Source of the DNA: Fibrella aquatilis
GTDB lineage: Bacteria > Bacteroidota > Bacteroidia > Cytophagales > Spirosomataceae
Length of the DNA stretch: 64,000 bases
Assembly (NCBI RefSeq): GCF_017353255.1
Contig: NZ_JAFMYU010000001.1
Span: 372,001 to 436,000 of the forward strand
Reading direction: 5' to 3'
Below, piece after piece: positions 1-8,564 of the stretch. Position 1 is the stretch's first letter, and the number at the start of each line of letters is the position of its first letter. The translations under genes and the position numbers were made by a program. The notes under the pieces are model-generated. The model was not told the DNA's origin and did no database searches. It was given only the letters and a program-made list of their open reading frames with translations.

Positions 1-305
1 TAGGAACGTGTCGGATTACCCGGAAATTTCTTGTCCGTAACGTTCGGGTCGTTCTCAAAAGTACCTGTCGGTTCAACGATATACACCCGTTCGTGTCCGT
101 CACCTCTGGCCAGGGCAGCGGCTAGTCCCGCCCCATCGGGCAGGGCTGTGAAATAGATGTGATTCATGATGACGTCAGGCTTGTAATTCGACCTGAACCC
201 TGCTGTCAGCAGATCGCCAATTTGCAAATCGGCTCTTGTTCCGTGATAAAAGGGACCGTTGTCCAAAACGGTAGCCTCACCAGTTACGATAGGTTTATTT
301 TCCAT
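1..305 (-). CDS. arr: Rifampin ADP-ribosyltransferase, partial (C-terminus beyond window)
   Basis: Arr inactivates rifamycins in the cytosol by moving ADP-ribose from NAD to the drug's C23 hydroxyl. The minus strand is open from the ATG at 305 through 101 codons to the window edge. It shows FYHGT (residues 19-23), HIYFTAL (49-55), VEPTGTFENDPN (77-88) and KKFPGNPTRS (92-101), all family signatures. The known catalytic triad of the Mycobacterium smegmatis enzyme (His19, Tyr49, Asp84) has its counterparts at H21, Y51 and D86 with identical spacing. The family is about 140 residues long, so roughly 40 are missing. The start lies 6 bp after the stop of the TPR lipoprotein gene, so the two may be co-transcribed. 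Identification is firm; resistance in this host is inferred from the family. Confidence 0.9.
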   Translation of the reverse strand, partial: MENKPIVTGEATVLDNGPFYHGTRADLQIGDLLTAGFRSNYKPDVIMNHIYFTALPDGAGLAAALARGDGHERVYIVEPTGTFENDPNVTDKKFPGNPTRS

Positions 306-311
306 TTCCCA

Positions 312-1358
312 TTACCGGCAATTTGAATTAATCAAGTTTATAGCCTGTTCATCGCCAGCCTGTTGACCGCGCTGCCAGGTGGCGCAGGCTTGGGCTTTTT
401 GGCCGAGGGCCAGTTGTGCTTCGCCCAGATAGCTATACAACTGATCGACCGACGAATCGAGTTTTTCTGCCTGTTGCAGACTGGCGAGTGCTTTGTCGGG
501 TTGCTGTTGGCGGAGGTAGTAGATGCCCAGATTGCGGTGCGCCCAGGCGTTTTTGTCGTTGGCACGGAGGGCGTCGTCAATGAGTGGCTTGGCTTCGGCG
601 TCGCGGTTGAGCATCAGGAGCAGGTAGCCTTTGTTGTTGCGGTAGTAGGGCTGGGTGGGTTGCTGCGTGAGGGCGCGTTCCACAAACGGCAAGGCCTGGG
701 CGTATTGCCCCGTTTGCGCTAGCAACAGGGCCTGATTGTTCAGCGTCTCGGCACGATTTGGGTCAATGACCAGCGCCTGTTTCAGGTCGGCTTGGGCATC
801 GGCGTAGCGTTTTTGACCGAAGGCGAGGGCCGCCCGGTTGGTAAGAGCTTCGGCGTTTTTGGGGTCGAGCAAAATGGCTTTGTCGAAGGCCGATTGGGCC
901 TGTCCGGCGTTGTTCAGACCCGCGTAGGCCTCGCCCAGGCGGGTTTGGTAGAAGGTAGAGTCTTTGTAGGTTTTGGCAATCTGCCCTAAATCGCGGAGGG
1001 CATCAGTCGGTTGACCGGTGGCCAGAAAGACGTCGGCGCGGTTGAGGTAGGCGGGTTCAAAGGTGGCGTCGGTCTGGATGGCTTTGGTCAAATCGGCCTG
1101 GGCGGCTTCCAGATCACCGTTGCGGTAGTGGGCCAAGCCGCGGTTGCTGTAGGCGTCGGCGAAATCGCCCTTTTTGCCGATAGCTTCCGTATAATACCGG
1201 ATGGCCTCTTTATACTCGCGCTTCTGCAACTGCACGTTCCCCTTCAAAAAAAACTGCGCCGCCTCGCCAGTACGGTCGGAACAGGAAGTAATGTACAATG
1301 TACAATGAACAATGTACAATGCCAAGAGCCAACCATACCGCCGCTTCTTCACCTTCAC
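312..1358 (-). CDS. TPR-repeat lipoprotein
   Basis: Predicted cell-envelope lipoprotein made almost wholly of tetratricopeptide repeats; its partners are unknown. From a GTG at 1358 it is 348 residues. The first 26 form a lipoprotein signal: a KVKKRR basic end, a hydrophobic stretch, and a lipobox ITSC. After this come about eight TPR units with the usual A/Y/G/A/P pattern, for example YTEAIGKKGDFADAYSNRG and LDPKNAEALTNRAAL. The frame is open further upstream to 1454, with in-frame ATGs inside repeat DNA, but that would bury the signal peptide, so the GTG (or the GTG two codons later) is preferred. The hydrophobic part of the signal peptide is encoded by a tandem AATGTAC-type repeat arm, which is unusual. 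It lies just upstream of arr on the same strand. Confidence 0.75.
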   Translation of the reverse strand: MKVKKRRYGWLLALYIVHCTLYITSCSDRTGEAAQFFLKGNVQLQKREYKEAIRYYTEAIGKKGDFADAYSNRGLAHYRNGDLEAAQADLTKAIQTDATFEPAYLNRADVFLATGQPTDALRDLGQIAKTYKDSTFYQTRLGEAYAGLNNAGQAQSAFDKAILLDPKNAEALTNRAALAFGQKRYADAQADLKQALVIDPNRAETLNNQALLLAQTGQYAQALPFVERALTQQPTQPYYRNNKGYLLLMLNRDAEAKPLIDDALRANDKNAWAHRNLGIYYLRQQQPDKALASLQQAEKLDSSVDQLYSYLGEAQLALGQKAQACATWQRGQQAGDEQAINLINSNCR

Positions 1359-1422
1359 TCCAATATGCTGTAGGCCAGTGAACCGGAGGCCATTGTACAT
1401 TGTACATTGTACATTATTCATT
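1290..1422. repeat. Inverted repeat of tandem AATGTAC heptamers
   Basis: The left arm (1290-1321) and right arm (1391-1422) are inverted copies built from the heptamer AATGTAC, with a few mismatches and about 69 bp between them. The left arm lies inside the TPR lipoprotein gene and encodes the hydrophobic core of its signal peptide. The right arm ends just before the ATG of the small gene at 1428. Confidence 0.8.
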
Positions 1423-1427
1423 GCTCT

Positions 1428-1679
1428 ATGCGCTATATAAAAGACCTCCCTCATCCGCAGATTAAGATTAGTCTGTATAGTTGGAACAGCAAATACATCG
1501 TAAAAATTGAGGCCGGTCCCTACGAACAGACCTATAAAATCGGTGAGTTCGACGTGACCGGCCCTGATGAGGTAGAGGCCATGCTGTCTGAAACCTTTAT
1601 CGCCTCCGTCCTGACCCGCTTTCAGGAGATGGATAGGGATTGGAGCGGGGCTATCGCAGCGGTAAGTGATGAGTGGTAA
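1428..1679 (+). CDS. Small conserved-looking protein of unknown function (83 aa)
   Basis: I do not recognise a named domain. The protein starts MRYIKDLPHPQIKISLYSWN and is a compact mix of beta-rich N-terminal half (KISLYSWNSKYIVKIEAG, then YKIGEFDVTG) and helical C-terminal half (VEAMLSETFIASVLTRFQEMDRD), which looks like a real folded protein and not a shadow frame. The frame is open seven codons further upstream, but those codons are the AATGTAC repeat, so the ATG at 1428 is chosen. The last codons and the stop (GAT GAG TGG TAA) lie in the left arm of the palindrome at 1668-1743, so the native C-terminus has probably been reset by that repeat. It converges on the M61 peptidase gene. Confidence 0.6.
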   Translation: MRYIKDLPHPQIKISLYSWNSKYIVKIEAGPYEQTYKIGEFDVTGPDEVEAMLSETFIASVLTRFQEMDRDWSGAIAAVSDEW

Positions 1680-1743
1680 GTGGTGAGTTTGCTGCCGCGT
1701 CTGATTACGCCTACGGCAGCAAACTCACCACTTACCACTCATC
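1668..1743. repeat. Perfect 30-bp-arm palindrome between convergent genes
   Basis: Arms 1668-1697 and 1714-1743 are perfect inverted copies around a 16-base loop, built from GTGAGTGGTAA-like words. The left arm contains the stop of the gene at 1428-1679. An outer extension (GTGATAAAC, read on the minus strand) carries the TGA stop of the M61 peptidase. It could act as a bidirectional terminator, though it lacks a clean T-run. Confidence 0.9.
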
Positions 1744-1748
1744 GTTTA

Positions 1749-3680
1749 TCACTTGATAAAAAGCCACCTGTTATACAGCGCTTTCTGTTTGTCGGAGACG
1801 CTGGGCAGGGGTTCCAGGCGGTAGCCGTAGAGGGGGCTTTCGGTGAGTTGCACGGTGAACTCCCGGCTGATGCCCCCGCGGTTTACGCCTACTTTCAGGC
1901 GTTCGCCAGCCTTGCGGCCCGCGAGGGTTTTGTTCAGGTCGTCGGTCAGGGGCGCACCGTCGATGGCCACAATCTCGTCGCCTACGTTGAGGCCACCCAG
2001 TTCGGCAGCAGAGCCACGGCGAATGCCCATGACCGTAGCGCGGTTAGTGGCCGGGTTGGTGCGGGCCGTAGCTCCCAGAAAACCGCCCTGCTGCTGCCGG
2101 GCTTCGGGCGTGTCGGCGGTGTTGACCAGGCGCAGGCCCACCGGCTCGAAGTAGGCGTTGTAGTTCAGCGGACCGGTGCCATTTACCCCGTTGTCGAAGA
2201 AATCGGCCAGGTGCTTGCCCGCTATTTGCTCGGCGGCTTTGCGGAATTCGTCGTCGGTGAAGCCGCGCTGCTGTTTTTTGTAATATTCCTGGTACAGGTA
2301 CCGCAGCAAATCATCCATCGACCGTTGGCCGTCGGTGGCGCTCAGGATGGCCAGGTTCAGCAGCGACCCCAGCACGGCTCCTTTAGAATAATACGATACC
2401 GTGCTATTGGCCGAATTCTCGTTGGGGCGGTAGTATTTGATCCACGCATCGAAGCTCGACTCCGCCGCCGACTGCACCCGGTTGCCCGGCCCGTTTTCGA
2501 TGCCCGATATATCGCCTGCTACCACACGCAGGTACTCCTCTGGCGTATGAAAACCGGCCCGGCGCAGGATATAATCTTCATAGAACGACGTGCAACCCTC
2601 TGACAACCAGAGCATGTGCGTGTAATTCTCATTTTCGTAGTCGAACGGGCCGAGCGCAATGGGCCGGATGCGCTTCACGTTCCAGAGGTGGAAATATTCG
2701 TGGGCCACCAGGGTCAGAAAACCCTTGTAGTTGGTCTCGTTGGCATAGGCTACGCGGTTGGTTTGCAGCGTGGTCGAGTTCAGGTGTTCCAGTCCGCCGC
2801 CACCCACGTTGGTGTGGTGCACAATAAAGGTGTAGTCGGTGCAGGGGTGTTCGCCTACCACGGTGGCGGCGGTTTCGCACACGCGCTTGTAGTCGGCGGC
2901 GAGTTTGGCGGCATCATACTGCACGTTGCCGTACATCACCACCGTATGTGGAATTGCCTGCCCGGCGCGGTCGCTGCTTGTGGCAGGATTGTTCACCGTA
3001 AACGTGATGGTTTCGTGGTTGCCAATCTCTATCGGCGAATCCACCAGGATATCGTAGTTGGGTGCCTCGAAGGTGAAGGGCGCGTTGGCCACCGCTTTCA
3101 TGCCCGTGTTCACCTTCTTCCAGCCCGTAAACGGCACCACCTGCACCTGCAACGGATTGTTTTTCAAGGCGTTGTGATACAGGAACATGGTCGCCCCGTT
3201 GAGGTAGCCGTGGGTATCGTCGAGGAAGCTGTTACGTACGCTGAACTCGTAGGCATAGACCCGGTAGCGCACGGTGATGTCGTCCGACTTCGTATACACC
3301 CGCCAGGTATTCTTGCTCACCTTCTCCGAGCGTACGGGCTGTGTACCGGCCAGGGCGGTGAACCCCTCCACGTTTTTGGCGTATTCGCGAATCAGGTAGG
3401 AGCCGGGCGTCCAGACGGGCATCTTCAGGTCGTAGTAGCCTTCTTTGCTGGCGTTGGTGGCTTTGGCAGCGTTTTGCAGGCGCATTTCCACCTCGAAATA
3501 GTGCGTTTGCGGCTGTGGCATCGAGAGCACGTACCGGATCTGCGGCGCGGGGGCGGGAGCGGGTTCGTCGGGGCGGGGCGGGTGCGCCGGGGCGTTGGCC
3601 AGGCAGTGGGGGCTAAAAGGGCCACTCAATAGGGTTAGCAGGGTGCAGGCTAAAAGGCCGTTGGCCAACAGTTTTTTCAT
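1749..3680 (-). CDS. M61-family metallopeptidase with PDZ domain
   Basis: Secreted zinc aminopeptidase of the glycyl-aminopeptidase (M61) family, 643 residues. It has a Sec signal peptide (about residues 1-30, KKLLANGLLACTLLTLL), a Pro-rich linker, an N-terminal beta domain, the zinc motif HEYFH at 327-331 followed by LWNVKRIRP (the M61 hallmark), and a PDZ domain at about 530-625 (GFLGA, then RRGSAAELGGLNVGDEIVAIDG). Order and length agree with the family. It probably acts in the periplasm or outside the cell; natural substrates are not evident. The last codon and TGA stop lie at the outer edge of the palindrome at 1668-1743. Confidence 0.9.
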   Translation of the reverse strand: MKKLLANGLLACTLLTLLSGPFSPHCLANAPAHPPRPDEPAPAPAPQIRYVLSMPQPQTHYFEVEMRLQNAAKATNASKEGYYDLKMPVWTPGSYLIREYAKNVEGFTALAGTQPVRSEKVSKNTWRVYTKSDDITVRYRVYAYEFSVRNSFLDDTHGYLNGATMFLYHNALKNNPLQVQVVPFTGWKKVNTGMKAVANAPFTFEAPNYDILVDSPIEIGNHETITFTVNNPATSSDRAGQAIPHTVVMYGNVQYDAAKLAADYKRVCETAATVVGEHPCTDYTFIVHHTNVGGGGLEHLNSTTLQTNRVAYANETNYKGFLTLVAHEYFHLWNVKRIRPIALGPFDYENENYTHMLWLSEGCTSFYEDYILRRAGFHTPEEYLRVVAGDISGIENGPGNRVQSAAESSFDAWIKYYRPNENSANSTVSYYSKGAVLGSLLNLAILSATDGQRSMDDLLRYLYQEYYKKQQRGFTDDEFRKAAEQIAGKHLADFFDNGVNGTGPLNYNAYFEPVGLRLVNTADTPEARQQQGGFLGATARTNPATNRATVMGIRRGSAAELGGLNVGDEIVAIDGAPLTDDLNKTLAGRKAGERLKVGVNRGGISREFTVQLTESPLYGYRLEPLPSVSDKQKALYNRWLFIK

Positions 3681-3803
3681 ACGGAAAGAGCACTACATTC
3701 GTTGATTGGGTAAGTTTACCGGGCCAAAACGGGCAGTTGAAGGCTGTTTTGGGCCTGCGAAACTACACTTCTTTCTACCCTTACACAACCGTTCACCGGT
3801 TCT

Positions 3804-6800
3804 ATGCAGCTACTGTCACGCCGTTTTTTGGGTGTGCTGTGCGTGGGTTTTGCTTCGTTGCTATCCCCGCCCGTCACGGCCCAGCGCACCCTTACCTATA
3901 CCGAACCCGACCTGTATTTTCGCAACGGCCTGGAACTGTTCGAGAAAACCAACTACGCCGCCGCCCGCGCCGAATTTGGCCGCTACCTGGCCCAGCGTCG
4001 GCCCCTGCTCAACGCCACGGGTAGCCCCGCTGCCGGGTCGCCCGCCGCCGACCCCAATGCCATTTCGGCGGAATACTACATTGCCCTGGCCAGTCTCTAC
4101 GCCAATGATCCGGGTGCCGAAGCGCTGGTAGATCGGTTTGTGCGCAACCACAGCGAAAACCCCAAAGCCGGGCAACTTTACGGCGATCTGGGTACATACT
4201 ATATTGGCCAGCAGGATTACACTAACGCCATTGTCTACCTGGAAAAGGCCGTCAATCAGGCCAATACGGGTACCCGCCAACGCGCCTTGCAGTATCAGCT
4301 AGCCCTGGCTTACTATAATACCCAGGATCTGGCGCGTGCCCTCCCCTTGTTCAACCAGGTTAAAACCGACCCGAACTTTGCCGATGCGTCGGCGGCGTCG
4401 TACTATGCCGGGGTAATCCTGTTCCGCAACGGCAACTACGCCGAGGCCGTCAACGACTTCCGGCGCATCCAGAACGACCCGACCTACAAAAACGAAGTGC
4501 CCAACTGGATTGCCCAGGCGCTCTACAAGCAGGGTCGCTACGACGAGCTAACGGCCTATACCGAACCACTGCTGGCCCGGTCGCCGGGTAACACGCTGGC
4601 GGAGGTAAGTTTATTTACTGCCGAAGTGTATTACCGGCAGGGGCAGTACGACCGCGCCATTCCGGCCTACAAACGCTACCTCGCCGCCAAAGGCACGGCC
4701 GCACCCGCCGCCATTCGCTACCGCTACGGGCAGTCGCTCTACAAAACGGGGGCTTATGCCGAAGCCATCAACCAGCTGAAAGGCCCGGCTGCCGGGAAAG
4801 ATACCACCGCTCAATACGCCGCCTATACGCTGGGTATCAGCTATTTACAGTCCGATAATCCGGCTTATGCGCTCACGGCTTTCGACCAGGCGGGACGGTT
4901 GTCGTTTAGTCCGTCTATTCAGGAGGAGGCCCGCTTCACCCACGCCAAGCTCCAACTCGATCAGCAGCGCGGGGCCGACGCCATCAACGAGCTGAATGAG
5001 TTCCTGAAAAAATACCCCGACAGTAAGTTCGAGAATGAAGCCAACGAACTGCTGGGCGAGAGCTACCTGGCGTCGAACAATTACCCGGTGGCCATTGCGT
5101 ACCTCGAAAAACTCAAGCGCCGCACCCCGCGCATTAACGCTACCTACCAGCGCCTTACCTATAATCAGGCGGTGGCCGATTTCAACGCCGAACGCTACGA
5201 CGCGGCCCTGGTGAACCTGAACAAAGCCATTGCCACCCCCGCCGACGATGATGTCAAAGCCGACGCGACGTTCTGGAAGGCTGAGGCCCTGTCGGCGCAG
5301 AAAAAGTTTACCGAAGCCATTCCGCTCTACGCCGCCATCAAGTCGGGGGCCTACGCCGGGCGCAGTCAGTACGGGCTGGGCTATGCCTACTACAACCAGA
5401 AGGACTACGCCAAAGCGCTGACCTATTTCCGGGCCTTCACCCGGTCGAATCCCGACGATGCCGTGTTGCTGGGCGATGCACTCATCCGCACCGCCGACTG
5501 CCTGCTGGCCACCAAGCAATATACCGAGGCGGTGCAGGCTTATGACCGGGCCATCGAGACGGGCCGCGCCGACGCCGACTACGCCACCTACCAAAAAGCG
5601 GTCATTTTCACCTACGTCGGTCGCGATGCCGAGGCCCGCGCCCTGTTTGATCAGGTGCAGAAAAACCCCAACTCGCGCTACGCCGACGATGCCTTGTTTC
5701 AGACGGCCAACGTCGATTTCGAGAAAGGTAACTTCAGCGGTGCTGTCAATGGCTATTCGCGGTTGATCAGCACCAAACCAACCAGCTATCTCATTCCAGC
5801 GGCGTTACTAAAACGGGCCGTGGCCTACAGCAACCAGCAGCAGTACGATGGAGCCATTGCCGATTATAAGCGCATCCTGGCCGATTTTGGCAATACGTCC
5901 GAAGCCAAAAGTGCGCTGCTGGGCTTGCAAAATGCCCTTGACGATGCCGGCCGGGCTGAAGAGTTTTCGGGTGCGCTGGGCGACTACAAAAAGAAGAACC
6001 CCGGCAGCAGCGACACCGAGAAGGCCGAACTGGACAATGCCAAGTCGCTGTATTTCGCGGGCAAATACCCACAGGCTATCACGGCTTTTAAAGCTTTTGT
6101 GCAGGAGTACCCCAACAGTGCCAACGGGGCCGAGGCGCGGTATTACGGGGCCGATTCCTACGCCAAAACCGGCGACGTGCCGAGTGCGCTGAAGCTCTAT
6201 AACCAACTGGTGCAGTCGGGGCAGACCGATTTTGCCACCAAAGCGGCCTCGCGGGCGGCTGAGTTGGAGCGCAAGGAACAGAATTATGCCAACGCCGTCC
6301 GGAATTACCGCTTTGTACTCAGCCGGGCCAACGAGCGTGCCGATCAGGTGACGGCGCAACTGGGGCTGATGGATACGTACATGGCTTACAAGATAGACTC
6401 GGCGGCGGTATATGCCCGTGAGCTGGTCAATGCGGGCAACGTGGTGCCGGGTGCCCAAAACCGGGCGCAACTGGTGCTGGGTAAAGTGGCCCTGGCCAAA
6501 GCCGATTACAAAACCGCCATCGCCGATTTCGAGAAAACCGTGGCCCTGGCCAAAGACGTGAGCGGGGCCGAAGCCAACTACCTCATCGGCGACGCGCAGT
6601 ACCGGCAGAAAAAATACAAAGAGTCCATTGCCACGCTGCTCAAGTTCAACCAGGTGTTCGACGGCTTCGACTACTGGAAAGGCAAAGCCTTTTTGCTCGT
6701 GGCCGACAATAACATAGCCCTCGGCGAAACGGCTCAGGCCCGCGCCGTACTCAGCTCCATCATTGACAATGCCGCCGACGCGGAGATTGTGGCCGAAGCC

Positions 6801-6836
6801 AAAAAGAAACGCGATGCCCTCGGCGACAAGAACTAG
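3804..6836 (+). CDS. Large periplasmic TPR-repeat protein
   Basis: A 1010-residue secreted protein. Residues 1-27 form a Sec signal (RRFLGVLCVGFASLL) ending near VTAQ. The rest is a long solenoid of TPR/Sel1-like units (YTNAIVYLEKAVNQ, YDELTAYTEPLLARSPGN, YAKALTYFRAFTRSNPDD and many more). Such proteins serve as scaffolds; related ones include the BamD-like outer-membrane assembly proteins, but I see no specific motif. The gene is followed after 12 bp by a beta-barrel protein gene, which overlaps an HU-CCDC81/SPOR gene, so an envelope-assembly operon is likely. The start is the only ATG that keeps the signal peptide intact. Confidence 0.85.
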   Translation: MQLLSRRFLGVLCVGFASLLSPPVTAQRTLTYTEPDLYFRNGLELFEKTNYAAARAEFGRYLAQRRPLLNATGSPAAGSPAADPNAISAEYYIALASLYANDPGAEALVDRFVRNHSENPKAGQLYGDLGTYYIGQQDYTNAIVYLEKAVNQANTGTRQRALQYQLALAYYNTQDLARALPLFNQVKTDPNFADASAASYYAGVILFRNGNYAEAVNDFRRIQNDPTYKNEVPNWIAQALYKQGRYDELTAYTEPLLARSPGNTLAEVSLFTAEVYYRQGQYDRAIPAYKRYLAAKGTAAPAAIRYRYGQSLYKTGAYAEAINQLKGPAAGKDTTAQYAAYTLGISYLQSDNPAYALTAFDQAGRLSFSPSIQEEARFTHAKLQLDQQRGADAINELNEFLKKYPDSKFENEANELLGESYLASNNYPVAIAYLEKLKRRTPRINATYQRLTYNQAVADFNAERYDAALVNLNKAIATPADDDVKADATFWKAEALSAQKKFTEAIPLYAAIKSGAYAGRSQYGLGYAYYNQKDYAKALTYFRAFTRSNPDDAVLLGDALIRTADCLLATKQYTEAVQAYDRAIETGRADADYATYQKAVIFTYVGRDAEARALFDQVQKNPNSRYADDALFQTANVDFEKGNFSGAVNGYSRLISTKPTSYLIPAALLKRAVAYSNQQQYDGAIADYKRILADFGNTSEAKSALLGLQNALDDAGRAEEFSGALGDYKKKNPGSSDTEKAELDNAKSLYFAGKYPQAITAFKAFVQEYPNSANGAEARYYGADSYAKTGDVPSALKLYNQLVQSGQTDFATKAASRAAELERKEQNYANAVRNYRFVLSRANERADQVTAQLGLMDTYMAYKIDSAAVYARELVNAGNVVPGAQNRAQLVLGKVALAKADYKTAIADFEKTVALAKDVSGAEANYLIGDAQYRQKKYKESIATLLKFNQVFDGFDYWKGKAFLLVADNNIALGETAQARAVLSSIIDNAADAEIVAEAKKKRDALGDKN

Positions 6837-6848
6837 CCCTAGCCACCC

Positions 6849-8564
6849 ATGACATTCACGCAAAAAAATAGTATTAAGCGATCAATCAATTCACTGGTAG
6901 TCAGTGGATTGTTCTTTATCGGGACGACGTCTGTCATGCAGGCGCAGCAGCCGGGAAAACCGACGAATCCCGGTTCGATTGACAACCAGGAGATTACGGT
7001 AGAGAAGAGTCGCCGGATCGAGTTGCCACCCGCTACCCGGATCATCAACAAGATTCCGGCTCCCAAGCCCAACACCGACGCCCGCAAGCTGACCTACGAG
7101 TTTCAGGACCGCAAGCTCACCATTGGCGATCCGCGCATTCAGCCCACGGTACTCACGCCCGCGCAGGCCCAGGCCGAGGGGCGCACAGCCCTGTCGAACT
7201 ACGTGAAAGTAGGGGCGGGCAACTACAATACGTTCTATGGCGAAGGGTTTTACCAGACCAGTACCGCCAGCGGGCTGGGGGTAGAGGCCTCGGCGCGGCA
7301 CCTGTCGTCGGGTATTGGGCCGGTAGATGGGGCCAACTCGGCGCAGCGCGAAACCCGCCTTGACCTGAAGGGTAGCTACAACACGGGTAACATGAAACTG
7401 ACCGGCGGCATTGGCTTCGACCAGCAGCGGTACTTTTTCTACGGCTACCGGCCTGTTTCGGAAAACGGTAACCGCGTGGTGCCCAGCCGCGACAGCCTGC
7501 TGCAACGGCTGAGCACGTTCCGGCTGAATCTGGGTATTGAGAACACGGGTAAAGACCAGGCCGTAGACTACGCCCTGCGCACCAGCCTGTCGAGCCTGAA
7601 CGATGCCTACCGCGCCGCCGAAACCGACTGGACTACCCATTTTCAAAGTTCACTGGCCATTACCGATAACGTGGTGGCCCTGCTGGATGCCGACGCCAGT
7701 CTGACGCAACGCACTGACCGTGAGACCACTACGCGGAATTTGTTCCGGCTGCGGCCCGCGTTCAAGTATACGGCTTCTAATTTCGCCGTCACGCTGGCCT
7801 TGAACGCGGTAAACGAAACCGACAAGCTTCAGGGCATCAACAACACCAAAGCGTTTCCCGTTGTCAACATCGACGTGGTGCCAGCGGGTAATATCCACTT
7901 CTTCGCGGGGCTGGATGGCGACATTGTGCGGAACACCCTGCAAAGCTTTCTGTCGGAAAACCGCTGGCTGGCCCCCGACGTGCTGCTGGCCAACACCACC
8001 AAATCGTATGATATCTACGGCGGGTCAAAGGGCCAGCTGGGTGGTGGCTTCAGTTACGAAGGCAAGGTGTCGTATGCCCGGTACCGAAATTTCTACGCCT
8101 TCAACAATACCCTGGCCGATACCACGAAGTTTTTTACCCTCTATGACGGCGGCTATGCGCAGGTGCTGACCCTGTCGGGCCAACTGGGTTACGCGCCCAA
8201 CGATCAGTTCCGGTCAACGCTGAAAGCCGACGTGTTCCGGTATGATCTCGACCGCCTCGACGATGCCTGGGGCCGTCCGCGGGTGTCGGCTAGTTGGCAG
8301 AATAGCTACACGCTGGACAAGAAGCTGTTTGTCACCTCCGATTTTTACGTCTACGGCGGCATTCGCAACAAAAATTTCGTGACCAACCAAACCGTTCAGC
8401 TGCCGGTAATTTACGATTTGAACCTGAAAATCGATTATCTGCTGGGCAAACAGGTATCGGCGTTTGTCTCGCTCAATAATATCATTGGCCAAACGTATCA
8501 GCGGTATTTGTATTACCGGGTGCAAGGGCTTAACTTTCTAGGCGGAATCTCATACTCCTTCTAA
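6849..8564 (+). CDS. Outer-membrane beta-barrel protein (TonB-receptor-like)
   Basis: A 571-residue protein with an N-terminal signal (SLVVSGLFFIGTTSVMQAQ), a short periplasmic stretch rich in Pro and Lys, then many alternating amphipathic strands (YVKVGAGNYNTFYGEGFYQTS and similar), ending in Phe (YLYYRVQGLNFLGGISYSF), the classic C-terminal signal for Bam-mediated insertion. The length and strand pattern fit a TonB-dependent-receptor-type barrel, but a complete plug domain is not obvious, so it may be a plugless relative. It lies between the TPR scaffold (12 bp upstream) and the SPOR protein (stop and start overlap as TAATG), which suggests a joint envelope function. Substrate unknown. Confidence 0.8.
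   Translation: MTFTQKNSIKRSINSLVVSGLFFIGTTSVMQAQQPGKPTNPGSIDNQEITVEKSRRIELPPATRIINKIPAPKPNTDARKLTYEFQDRKLTIGDPRIQPTVLTPAQAQAEGRTALSNYVKVGAGNYNTFYGEGFYQTSTASGLGVEASARHLSSGIGPVDGANSAQRETRLDLKGSYNTGNMKLTGGIGFDQQRYFFYGYRPVSENGNRVVPSRDSLLQRLSTFRLNLGIENTGKDQAVDYALRTSLSSLNDAYRAAETDWTTHFQSSLAITDNVVALLDADASLTQRTDRETTTRNLFRLRPAFKYTASNFAVTLALNAVNETDKLQGINNTKAFPVVNIDVVPAGNIHFFAGLDGDIVRNTLQSFLSENRWLAPDVLLANTTKSYDIYGGSKGQLGGGFSYEGKVSYARYRNFYAFNNTLADTTKFFTLYDGGYAQVLTLSGQLGYAPNDQFRSTLKADVFRYDLDRLDDAWGRPRVSASWQNSYTLDKKLFVTSDFYVYGGIRNKNFVTNQTVQLPVIYDLNLKIDYLLGKQVSAFVSLNNIIGQTYQRYLYYRVQGLNFLGGISYSF

Noticed and set aside
1290-1422. CRISPR array
   Set aside because: Repeat unit is only 7 bp without spacers; no cas gene in the window.
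1680-2603. Long open frame on the plus strand opposite the M61 peptidase
   Set aside because: Antisense shadow of a high-GC gene; low-complexity Val/Gly-rich protein, while the opposite strand has clear family motifs.
5808-6863. 351-codon minus-strand frame
   Set aside because: Antisense to the TPR scaffold gene; repeats in the shadow mirror the TPR repeats.
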